A stretch of 6,104 bases of DNA from NCBI GenBank assembly GCA_027346205.1, contig DAIESR010000005.1, positions 1-6,104 on the forward strand, in the 5' to 3' direction. Below are positions 1 to 5,703 of the stretch, piece by piece; the stretch's first letter is position 1, and each line of letters starts with the position of its first letter. The translations under genes were made by a program, and so were the position numbers. This DNA comes from Beijerinckiaceae bacterium (GTDB lineage Bacteria; Pseudomonadota; Alphaproteobacteria; Rhizobiales; Beijerinckiaceae). A model generated the notes under the pieces. That model was not told where the DNA came from. It ran no database searches and saw nothing but the letters and a program-made list of their open reading frames with translations.

Positions 1-110
1 ATCCGAACAATTACCGCCTATCTCGTCTTCCCCTCATGGGAAGTGCTCATGACGACCCTCATCAACTCCAAACCGCCTCCCGAAATCGAAAAACCAATAG
101 GAGCGTGAAA

Positions 111-1010
111 TCAGGAAGGAAAACGACTTAGAATTGCTGGCCCGACGATCTGCGCATCGCCGGGAACGCTTCCGTCTTCTATGAAGACTGTCGTTGACCA
201 CAGCACTTCAAGTTGCTCATAGGATAGCGCGCCAGCGCGAGAGCCTTCAACAATCAGCACAACGTCGGGAAAGAAATAGACGTTTTGGCGTCCACCGATG
301 ATCGCAGGAACGGAAACATTTGTCTTGACGACACGCGGAACCAAATAGGTCAAACTTGCAGCTTTGCGCGAGAGCAAGCGGCCAGCACCCGCATTTCGTT
401 TCCAATCGCTGGTGTACTCGGCAGTATCGACGTTCCATATCTGATTGACGGATCGTACATGGTCGAATTCTTCGGTGAGTTTTTGAAATGGCGCGATTGC
501 GCCGTCATCCAGATCGTACATGATGACGACTGCCCGCCGCTGTTGGTCACGGAAAGCCAGCAATGCGGTCAGCGCCGCCGTTGCAACCAATGAGAGGATG
601 CCCAGAGCCAATTCGTTGGGCTGAGAAAGCACGATGACACTCAGCACTCCGCCGCCGACAAGCGCCCACGGCCATAGCGGACTGAGTGCCATCTTCTCAT
701 TGATCTGTTCCAGAATATGGGACCCGGTGGTGGGCTTCATCTCAAGGACATCGCCCGTCTCGATTACCGTGCCCGTGCTGCCCTGTGGCGATGGTGATGG
801 CGGGACTGGTGCTTGTTGTCTTGAGGGTCGGTGAGCGCCACCAAGTGAGGCGCAATAATACAGCCCATCGCGTCCCATGTGGACGTAATTGCCTCTCGGG
901 CCGGTGCCGACTCGAAAGCCTTTCACTCCAACGGAAAGGCCCAAACCTGAGCCGGAGAGATTGAACCTAAATGGTCCAGCCGAAATGCTTTTCCTAAGAT
1001 AGAATCCCAT
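111..1010 (-). CDS. DUF4236 domain membrane protein, probably 3'-truncated
   Basis: The first ~55 residues (MGFYLRKSIS... to GRDGLYY) match the DUF4236 pattern: a short basic start, then glycine/serine-rich strands (SGSGLGLSVG, GTGPRGNYVHMG). A proline-rich linker (~66-77) follows, then two hydrophobic segments (~112-129 and ~133-153), so the protein should sit in the inner membrane. A C-terminal domain starts near residue 160 and includes the FFPDVVLIVEG strand (246-256). The function of DUF4236 is not known. From memory, longer relatives continue after the DAxxVG motif with a conserved VNK-GGPDRRF-like block. Here the protein ends nine residues after that motif, and I find no such block in any minus-strand frame down to position 1, so the end may be lost. 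The ATG fits the family start. The nearest purine-rich stretch, GGAGG, is about 12 bases upstream, which is far. The gene lies downstream of ffs on the same strand, behind a probable terminator. Confidence 0.8.
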   Translation of the reverse strand: MGFYLRKSISAGPFRFNLSGSGLGLSVGVKGFRVGTGPRGNYVHMGRDGLYYCASLGGAHRPSRQQAPVPPSPSPQGSTGTVIETGDVLEMKPTTGSHILEQINEKMALSPLWPWALVGGGVLSVIVLSQPNELALGILSLVATAALTALLAFRDQQRRAVVIMYDLDDGAIAPFQKLTEEFDHVRSVNQIWNVDTAEYTSDWKRNAGAGRLLSRKAASLTYLVPRVVKTNVSVPAIIGGRQNVYFFPDVVLIVEGSRAGALSYEQLEVLWSTTVFIEDGSVPGDAQIVGPAILSRFPS

Positions 1011-1118
1011 CGCCTATCGCTACCTCCCCCAGCGTCTTGAAATAGGCGAACTCAAGAGCGGCATGGGCGGAGGAGGCGGAGAGGCTGTCCCTACCTCGCG
1101 CCTATGGCGATCCGTTGC

Positions 1119-1145
1119 GCCATTTAGGGCGAAATGGCTCTTTTT
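1119..1145 (+). terminator. Rho-independent terminator-like hairpin with no known upstream gene
   Basis: A perfect 7-bp stem, GCCATTT (1119-1125) with AAATGGC (1132-1138), encloses a 6-base loop and is followed directly by TCTTTTT (1139-1145). Only the plus strand has the T tract. No plus-strand gene is visible upstream; 1011-1118 is opposite the 5' leader of the minus-strand DUF4236 gene. The shape is convincing, but what it would terminate is unclear. Confidence 0.5.
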
Positions 1146-1237
1146 GGCAATGGCGGCATTGGCGGCCCGATTCCGATGCAGGAGGTGCGTTTTGAGGTCG
1201 AGAGCGGCCCCCGGGGAAGAGACGTTCGGTTGATGGC

Positions 1238-1260
1238 AAGATAAAGCGAGAGTCCTCGCT
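1238..1260 (-). terminator. probable ffs terminator
   Basis: Read on the minus strand, a 6-bp stem AGCGAG (1260-1255) / CTCGCT (1250-1245) with a 4-base loop is followed by TTATCTT. It lies about 16 bases beyond the 3' end of the SRP RNA, where a terminator is expected. The T tract is interrupted, so strength is uncertain. Confidence 0.45.
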
Positions 1261-1275
1261 GCCGGACATCGCAAG

Positions 1276-1371
1276 GTGGGAGGCTGGACAGAGACCCGCC
1301 CGGTCTCGTTGGGGCTGCTTCCTTCCGGACCTGACCCGGTTGGCGAGTGGTGCGTCCACCGCCAACCTCCC
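1276..1371 (-). ncRNA. ffs: small bacterial SRP RNA (4.5S RNA)
   Basis: This is the RNA scaffold of the signal recognition particle, which binds Ffh and the receptor FtsY to deliver nascent membrane proteins to the inner membrane. The minus strand carries the near-invariant Ffh-binding apical hairpin at 1336-1313: GGTCAGGTCC, the GGAA tetraloop, then GGAAGCAGCC. This contains the symmetric and asymmetric internal loops recognised by the Ffh M domain. The ends pair over 10 bp without mismatch (one G-U): GGGAGGTTGG from 1371 with CCAGCCTCCC ending at 1278. The resulting ~94-96 nt length suits the alphaproteobacterial small SRP RNA, which lacks the Alu domain. The 5' end is set by the end stem and by a promoter spaced to start at 1371; the exact 3' end is uncertain by a few bases. 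Confidence 0.95.
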
Positions 1372-1377
1372 GGACCT

Positions 1378-1406
1378 TATTTGGACTATCGGGGCCGAAT
1401 TCGCAA
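1378..1406 (-). promoter_or_regulatory. putative sigma-70-type promoter of ffs
   Basis: On the minus strand, TTGCGA (1406-1401) and CAAATA (1383-1378) are separated by exactly 17 bases. The -10 element ends seven bases before 1371, the first base of the SRP RNA end stem. The -10 is a modest consensus match, so the call rests mainly on spacing and position. Confidence 0.45.
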
Positions 1407-1478
1407 TAGATCAGGAGAAGCGGAAGCGTCTCAATTTGGGTTTCCGATCGGGCTGGAGAGCTGCCGCTTGAATCCGCA

Positions 1479-1490
1479 ATTCGATCGAAT
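1479..1490. promoter_or_regulatory. 12-bp perfect palindrome between divergent ffs and DMT gene
   Basis: ATTCGATCGAAT is perfectly self-complementary and lies about 77 bases before the transporter ATG. The intergenic stretch 1372-1566 otherwise holds the ffs promoter, a second dyad at 1543-1555 and a repeated GCAATTCG (1476-1483, 1523-1530). It may be an operator, but a 12-bp palindrome could also arise by chance. Confidence 0.2.
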
Positions 1491-1542
1491 GAGAAACACC
1501 AATTCCGGACCTCACGAACGTTGCAATTCGGCACCTTTTCGG

Positions 1543-1555
1543 ACCCTGACAGGGT
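1543..1555. promoter_or_regulatory. 13-bp dyad just upstream of the DMT transporter start
   Basis: ACCCTGACAGGGT is a perfect dyad around a central A. It ends 11 bases before the ATG at 1567 and includes AGGG (1551-1554), the best available but weak ribosome-binding sequence. The position would suit a repressor site or translational control. Its ACCC/GGGT ends recall half-sites of CsoR/RcnR-family metal sensors, but that is only a resemblance. Confidence 0.3.
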
Positions 1556-1566
1556 AAAGTAGCATC

Positions 1567-2616
1567 ATGAGTCGCATAGGTATCCCAATCGCCCTGCTGT
1601 CCGCCCTCTTGTTCGGGGCCAGCACCCCTTTTGCCAAGCTTCTCCTCGGCTCGGTCAATCCCTGGATGATGGCTGGCCTGCTCTATCTCGGCGCCGGGAT
1701 CGGCCTGGCAGCCCTTCACCTGTCGAGAACTGCCCTGCAGCTTCCAGAGACCGAGGCACCGTTGCGCCGCGCCGATATTCCCCGGCTTGGCCTCGTGATC
1801 TTGGCGGGCGGTGTCGGGGGGCCATTGCTGCTGATGTTTGGCCTCGCCCGCACGGATGCAGCCAGCGCCTCGCTGCTGCTCAATCTCGAGGGTTTGACGA
1901 CCATGAGCATTGCCTGGCTGGCGTTCCGCGAGAATGTGGACCGGCGGCTATTGCTGGGCGCATTCGCCATCTTGGCGGGCGCGGCAATCCTGTCGTGGCA
2001 AGGGCGCGCCTCCTTCGATTGGGGCACCCTGCTGATCGCCGGGGCCTGCTTGTGCTGGGGCATAGACAATAATCTAACGCGTACATTGTCCTCGGCTGAT
2101 CCGCTGCGGATCGCCATGCTCAAGGGGCTCGTCGCGGGCACGGTCAATCTGATCCTGGCATTCGCGAGCGGTGCGAAACTCCCGCCCTCAGACGCGCTCC
2201 TCGCCGCAGGGATCGTCGGTTTCCTGGGCTATGGGGTGAGCCTTGCTCTGTTCGTACTGGCCTTGCGCCATCTCGGCGCTGCGCGGACGGGCGCCTACTT
2301 TTCGCTCGCCCCATTCGTGGGCGCGACGCTTGCCGTCGTCATGCTGGGCAAATCTCCCTCGGCGAAGCTGTTGATCGCAGGATGCCTGATGGGGCTCGGC
2401 CTGTGGCTGCATCTGTCGGAGCGGCATGACCACAAGCACGTCCACGAAGCATTGGAACATGAGCACCGGCACCGGCACGACGAGCACCATCAGCATGAGC
2501 ACGGGCCGGACATGCCGCCGGGAGAGCCACACACCCATTGGCACCGACATGCGCCACTGTTGCATCGCCATCCGCATTACCCCGACCTGCACCATCGTCA
2601 CGGCCACGAGTATTAA
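1567..2616 (+). CDS. EamA/DMT-family transporter with histidine-rich C-terminal tail
   Basis: Residues 1-285 form a typical drug/metabolite transporter: about ten hydrophobic helices in two EamA repeats (roughly 5-143 and 152-283), with the start LLSALLFGASTPFAKLLL and a second-repeat signature around GAYFSLAPFVGATLAVVML (242-260). It should be an inner-membrane carrier; the substrate cannot be read from sequence. The odd part is residues 287-349: 23 histidines in 63 residues, mostly in HxH spacing (HDHKHVH, HEHRHRH, HTHWHRH, HHRHGHEY). Such tails usually bind Zn, Ni, Co or Cu, so a role in metal handling is inferred, not shown. From memory, similar tails close other proteobacterial DMT proteins, so this is probably a real module and not slippage. 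The start is the first ATG, with only a weak AGGG 12 bases upstream inside a dyad. It is divergent from ffs, and no regulator gene is adjacent. Confidence 0.88.
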   Translation: MSRIGIPIALLSALLFGASTPFAKLLLGSVNPWMMAGLLYLGAGIGLAALHLSRTALQLPETEAPLRRADIPRLGLVILAGGVGGPLLLMFGLARTDAASASLLLNLEGLTTMSIAWLAFRENVDRRLLLGAFAILAGAAILSWQGRASFDWGTLLIAGACLCWGIDNNLTRTLSSADPLRIAMLKGLVAGTVNLILAFASGAKLPPSDALLAAGIVGFLGYGVSLALFVLALRHLGAARTGAYFSLAPFVGATLAVVMLGKSPSAKLLIAGCLMGLGLWLHLSERHDHKHVHEALEHEHRHRHDEHHQHEHGPDMPPGEPHTHWHRHAPLLHRHPHYPDLHHRHGHEY

Positions 2617-2680
2617 GGCATGTTCGGGCCATAGGGATCGCGAGCTATTCCTTATGATCGGGATCGGCTCTAAGAGCGTC

Positions 2681-2723
2681 GCATGATCTTATCTGAAAAG
2701 CCTGCAGGTTTTCGGGATCATGC
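2681..2723. repeat. palindromic intergenic repeat of the Rhizobiales type
   Basis: Outer arms GCATGATC (2681-2688) and GATCATGC (2716-2723) are perfect. Inner arms GAAAA (2695-2699) and TTTTC (2709-2713) flank CCTGCAGG. The layout (GCATGATC, ~GAAAA, short centre, TTTTCGGGATCATGC) is one I recall as a frequent small intergenic element in Rhizobiales genomes. Only one copy is in this window. It lies 19 bases before the queC start and supplies the ATG at 2683 that falsely lengthens the queC reading frame. Confidence 0.6.
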
Positions 2724-2742
2724 TCATGCAAAGGCCAAACTT

Positions 2743-3435
2743 ATGAGGACCGCCCTGGTGCTGTTTTCCGGCGGACAGGATTCGACCGCGTGCCTCGCCT
2801 GGGCGCTCGATCGTTTCGAGCGCGTCGAGACGATCGGTTTCGATTATCGCCAAAGGCATAGTGTCGAACTCAACCAGCGCGCGGAAATTCGGAGCAAAAT
2901 CGTCAAGCTCGATCCCGCCTGGCCCCCTCGTCTCGGCGAGGACCATATGCTCGATCTCGGCCTGCTCGGCGAGATTTCACAAACCGCCATGACGCGCGAC
3001 ATCGCCATTGTCTGCGACGAGAAAGGCCTGCCCAATACGTTCGTGCCGGGTCGCAATTTGATGTTCTTCACCTTTGCGGCGGCGATCGCCACTCGGCGCG
3101 GCCTGCGCCATCTCGTCGGCGGCATGTGCGAGACAGATTATTCCGGCTATCCCGATTGCCGCGACGACACTTTGAAAGCCATGCAGATCGCCCTGAATCT
3201 CGGCATGGAGAAAAATTTCATTATCGACACGCCGCTGATGTGGCTCGACAAGGCCGACACCTGGCGGCTTGCAGAATCACTCGGCGGCAGTGCTTTCGTC
3301 GATCTCATCATTGAGGCGACGCACAGCTGCTATCTTGGCGATCGCGAGCACAAATGGGACTGGGGCTTTGGCTGCGGCGCGTGCCCAGCGTGCCAATTGC
3401 GGGCCGAAGGCTGGCGCAAATATCGTGCGGAATAA
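2743..3435 (+). CDS. queC: 7-cyano-7-deazaguanine synthase QueC
   Basis: QueC converts 7-carboxy-7-deazaguanine to preQ0 using ammonia and ATP in the cytoplasm, a step toward queuosine in the tRNA anticodon wobble position. The 230-residue protein has the PP-loop SGGQDS (9-14), FVPGRN (100-105), the family signature [15 protein letters not shown] (127-141) and four zinc-binding cysteines C196, C211, C214 and C217 in a C-x14-C-x2-C-x2-C layout. The frame is open back to an ATG at 2683, giving 20 extra residues, but those lie mostly in the palindromic repeat. The ATG at 2743 has AAAGG (2730-2734) eight bases upstream and gives the usual family N-terminus ([11 protein letters not shown]). No queD, queE or queF lies in the window. 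A -10-like TATGAT sits at 2653-2658 without a good -35. The gene appears intact and converges with the next gene at a 20-base gap. Confidence 0.96.
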   Translation: MRTALVLFSGGQDSTACLAWALDRFERVETIGFDYRQRHSVELNQRAEIRSKIVKLDPAWPPRLGEDHMLDLGLLGEISQTAMTRDIAIVCDEKGLPNTFVPGRNLMFFTFAAAIATRRGLRHLVGGMCETDYSGYPDCRDDTLKAMQIALNLGMEKNFIIDTPLMWLDKADTWRLAESLGGSAFVDLIIEATHSCYLGDREHKWDWGFGCGACPACQLRAEGWRKYRAE

Positions 3436-3455
3436 CGTCGGAGCCGTAGGTATTT

Positions 3456-5111
3456 TTAACGGAAGCTCGTGGCCACCGCCGAGAAGCTCGACGGGATGAT
3501 CGGCGTGTCGCCGTCGCCCGTCTTCTCTTCGACGGATGCCGGCCGAGCGAGCTTGGCGCCGCCTGCTTTCGCCTGATGCGGTTTCGCAGGTTCGGCTTTC
3601 GCCCGATGGTGTTTCACCTGATCGAGCTTCAGATGATCATGCTTGGCTTCGAGCTTCGCATGATCGAGCTTGATGGGAGAGCGCGACGCCAATGCAGGGG
3701 CGTTTTCGCTTCGCGATGCCAAGCGCTGCGGCGGCAAAGGCGCATTGGCCGGCTGGGGCACGGCGAGAGTGTTTTGCACGGGCGCCGGCGCAGGCGATGG
3801 TTTTGCCACGGCTGACAAGAGCCCGCCGAAACTGGGCATGCCCAAGCCGAATGAATGCGTCTGCGGCGGCACCGCAGTGGCCTGCTCGGCTGTCGGTGCA
3901 TTCGCTGGCGCCCGGGATTGCGAAGCGACCGTTTGTCTCAACTCGTTCGGATCGGCATAAGCGAAAGCATGTGCCGCCGCGGCCTTTTTCTCGGCCGCCG
4001 CCGCTGCGGCCTCAGCCTTCACTTTCGCTGTCTGCAATTGCGCGAGCGACGGCGCCCTATATTTCTTGCCCTGATCGAGTGGAACGTTGACCGGCCCTTC
4101 GGCAAGCGCCTCCGGGCGGCTCGATGCGAGCCGCTGCGCGGCGAACAATGGATTCTGCCCGCCATCGGCATAGACGGTCCGCACCGGCTGCACGCCTTCG
4201 GCCACGAGCGTGGCGACCTTCGCATCATCGCTTTTCTCTTTGGCCGCGACTTCGAGCGCGACATCGCGATCTTGTTTCAATGCTGGGCAGGGTCCGGTGG
4301 GATCGAAGGCGCTGCCATCGGCCGGCTCGGCATTGAAAACATAATGTTCATTGCAGACGCCGACCGCGACTTCTTGCTTCGTGACTTCGAAATTGTCATT
4401 GCCAACGCGCAGCTCCTTCCAAAAGGCGATGTTCGGATCGAGCCTATATTTGGCGAAATTCTCCGGCGTCATATGGAAAGGATAGGATTGCATCTGGATT
4501 TCGCGCTGACCGCCGGCAAAGGCCTCGCGCGCAATGGCATAAATCTCCGCAATCTGCTGGTTGGTCATCGAGAAGCAGCCAGCCGAGGAACAGACACCAT
4601 GAACCATGATCTCGCCGCCCGTATAGCCATGGGCGCGGTCATAGACATTGGGATAGCCGACATTGAAGGAGAGATAATAATTGGAGCGCGGGTTCATCTG
4701 CCCCGGCGCGATAGAATAGAAGCCCTCCGGCACTTGGCGGTCGCCTTCCAGCTTCTTCGGGCCGAGCTGGCCGGACCAGCGGCAGATCGGATAGGACTTG
4801 AGCAAGGTGTAATGCCCATCCGCTTTCATTTTCCAGACTTGGACCTCGGCCTCTTTCTTGAAGGCCCGGATAAGGACCGGCGCATTCTCGGTCGTGCCCT
4901 TCTCCTGCATGAGGGCCAGCATTTTTGCCGACAAGGGCTGATAAGCGCGCCCGCTGAAATCGCCAGGCGTCCCGCTGCAGCCGGCGAGCAGCGCCGGAAA
5001 CATGGCCATGGCCGCCAGTGTGCCATAGCGGCGGAGAGCTGCGAAACCAAAGCCTATAGCCTCGGCTCTCTCTTCCTGTTTCTGCGCTCGAAGGTCAGCT
5101 GGAAAACGCAT
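3456..5111 (-). CDS. L,D-transpeptidase (YkuD) superfamily lipoprotein with long Ala/Lys-rich tail
   Basis: This is a cell-envelope enzyme of the YkuD fold, closest in layout to YafK/DpaA (COG3034) proteins. These make or cut 3-3 links or protein attachments on peptidoglycan; which reaction applies here is open. Numbered from the ATG at 5111, a basic n-region and hydrophobic stretch lead to the lipobox LLAGC with C45 as the lipidated residue. The catalytic domain spans about 75-235, with H171 and C179 in HGVCSSAGCFSM. The remaining ~300 residues are low complexity: an alanine/lysine stretch (~360-385), Pro/Ala linkers (~400-475) and lysine-spaced pentapeptides (~486-520) that might bind an anionic surface. 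An in-frame TTG lies at 5114; I prefer the ATG, with AGGA (5124-5121) nine bases upstream. A TATATA at 5157-5162 might be a -10, but no good -35 accompanies it. The length (551 residues) far exceeds ordinary YafK proteins of about 250. Confidence 0.88.
   Translation of the reverse strand: MRFPADLRAQKQEERAEAIGFGFAALRRYGTLAAMAMFPALLAGCSGTPGDFSGRAYQPLSAKMLALMQEKGTTENAPVLIRAFKKEAEVQVWKMKADGHYTLLKSYPICRWSGQLGPKKLEGDRQVPEGFYSIAPGQMNPRSNYYLSFNVGYPNVYDRAHGYTGGEIMVHGVCSSAGCFSMTNQQIAEIYAIAREAFAGGQREIQMQSYPFHMTPENFAKYRLDPNIAFWKELRVGNDNFEVTKQEVAVGVCNEHYVFNAEPADGSAFDPTGPCPALKQDRDVALEVAAKEKSDDAKVATLVAEGVQPVRTVYADGGQNPLFAAQRLASSRPEALAEGPVNVPLDQGKKYRAPSLAQLQTAKVKAEAAAAAAEKKAAAAHAFAYADPNELRQTVASQSRAPANAPTAEQATAVPPQTHSFGLGMPSFGGLLSAVAKPSPAPAPVQNTLAVPQPANAPLPPQRLASRSENAPALASRSPIKLDHAKLEAKHDHLKLDQVKHHRAKAEPAKPHQAKAGGAKLARPASVEEKTGDGDTPIIPSSFSAVATSFR
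3552..3656. repeat. 15-bp imperfect tandem repeat encoding pentapeptides
   Basis: On the plus strand the core (C/G)TTTCGC recurs exactly every 15 bases: 3566, 3581 and 3596, then diverged GTTTCAC at 3611 and GCTTCAG at 3626. TGATCGAGCTT at 3619-3629 also recurs at 3661-3671. In the minus-strand gene this gives pentapeptides ending in (A/L/V)K: KLEAK, HDHLK, LDQVK, HHRAK, AEPAK, PHQAK, AGGAK. The period is clear to the eye although individual units differ. Confidence 0.75.
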
Positions 5112-5243
5112 CAATATCGATCCTGACCCCGATCCTGCGGTGAAGGCCTGGACTGCTATATAAGCGTTATCCTTATCGGCGGGTTACTTCAACCCTCGGC
5201 AATTCCGCTCCAAGGTTAAGAAATCCTGACAGGCTAACGAGCC

Positions 5244-5549
5244 TTACCACAACCACCACCAGGGCCGTTCTGGCAGCGGGGGCGGCAGCGTATCTGCATA
5301 GACGCCGCGCGAGAGGCAGACCACGCTCGGTCGAAACCGCACGACTTCGCCAGCGAGATTGGCCCGAGGCTGCGGCACCAGATGGCAGGCGCTGGGAACA
5401 GCTATGGTCGGCGGCACCGGCGCTGGATGGCGATCGAGATCGGCGGCAAATGCTGCCGAACCGGCAAAAGCGCAGATACAAACCAGCGCGGCCCGCAGCC
5501 AAGTTCCCGGCTCGGAAAAACCGCGCTCTCGCGTTCCGCTGCGGCGCAT
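5244..5549 (-). CDS. small exported protein of unknown function
   Basis: I do not recognise a family. The 101-residue product has a typical Sec signal peptide: a basic n-region (MRRSGTRERG), hydrophobic core WLRAALVCICAFAG (17-30) and an AFA cleavage motif with likely cut after A35. The mature ~66-residue protein is proline-rich, has two cysteines (C55, C78) that could form a disulfide in the periplasm, and ends in an unusual aromatic tail, RPWWWLW. The start is well supported by GGAGG (5559-5555) five bases before the ATG. Competing longer frames across this region lack a signal peptide or a ribosome-binding site. It is on the same strand as trcR upstream and the YkuD lipoprotein downstream, but gaps of about 154 and 132 bases argue against tight coupling. 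Its presence as a real gene rests on the signal peptide and Shine-Dalgarno sequence. Confidence 0.68.
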   Translation of the reverse strand: MRRSGTRERGFSEPGTWLRAALVCICAFAGSAAFAADLDRHPAPVPPTIAVPSACHLVPQPRANLAGEVVRFRPSVVCLSRGVYADTLPPPLPERPWWWLW

Positions 5550-5667
5550 CGCAACCTCCAGGGTCGCCGGATCGACACGATGACAGATCCGAGACTATCC
5601 CCAAACGCTGCTATCTGATTCGCGCTGTGCGATAAACCGCGGTCCCATAACACGGCGCGGCGCGGCA

Positions 5668-5700
5668 AGCTGCGGGACAGCTATCGGCCTCCCAGGGGCC
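5668..5700 (-). terminator. two tandem hairpins after trcR, possible transcript end
   Basis: Directly after the trcR stop, GGCC...GGCC (5700-5686) can fold with a 6-bp stem including one G-U. AGCTG/CAGCT (5682-5668) forms a second 5-bp stem. Neither has a T tract, so this is not a classical Rho-independent terminator and may only protect the 3' end. Confidence 0.25.
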
Positions 5701-5703
5701 AGC

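Noticed and set aside
1..130. Plus-strand frames open from the left edge, ending at TGA 106-108 (frame 1) or TAG 128-130 (frame 3), possible end of a gene from outside the window.
   Set aside because: About 35-42 codons with no recognisable motif; neither frame can be preferred without upstream sequence.
1134..1244. 36-codon plus-strand ORF starting MALFGNGGIGG with AGGG four bases upstream.
   Set aside because: Its start and first codons are the terminator-like hairpin and T tract, and its end overlaps the ffs terminator; no family match, so coding is not supported.
1124..1534. 136-codon minus-strand reading frame across the SRP RNA region.
   Set aside because: It runs through ffs, whose structure and conserved hairpin explain the sequence; the translation has no protein-like features.
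2188..2607. Minus-strand frame rich in Met/Val opposite the histidine tail.
   Set aside because: Its composition is simply the reverse complement of CAC/CAT histidine codons in the transporter gene.
2683..2742. Longer queC start at ATG 2683.
   Set aside because: The added residues come from a palindromic repeat, and the ATG at 2743 has a better ribosome-binding site and the normal family N-terminus.
3436..3475. Possible shared terminator between convergent queC and the lipoprotein gene (T5 at 3453-3457).
   Set aside because: The T tract has only a weak CCGT/ACGG stem around it, and it does not follow a stem in either direction.
3855..5126. 423-codon plus-strand frame opposite the L,D-transpeptidase-like gene.
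   Set aside because: It is the antisense shadow of a gene with a lipobox and catalytic HG...GC motif; the translation is arginine-rich with no domain pattern.
5173..5604. 143-codon minus-strand frame overlapping the small exported protein.
   Set aside because: No signal peptide or clear ribosome-binding site; the overlapping 101-residue frame has both.
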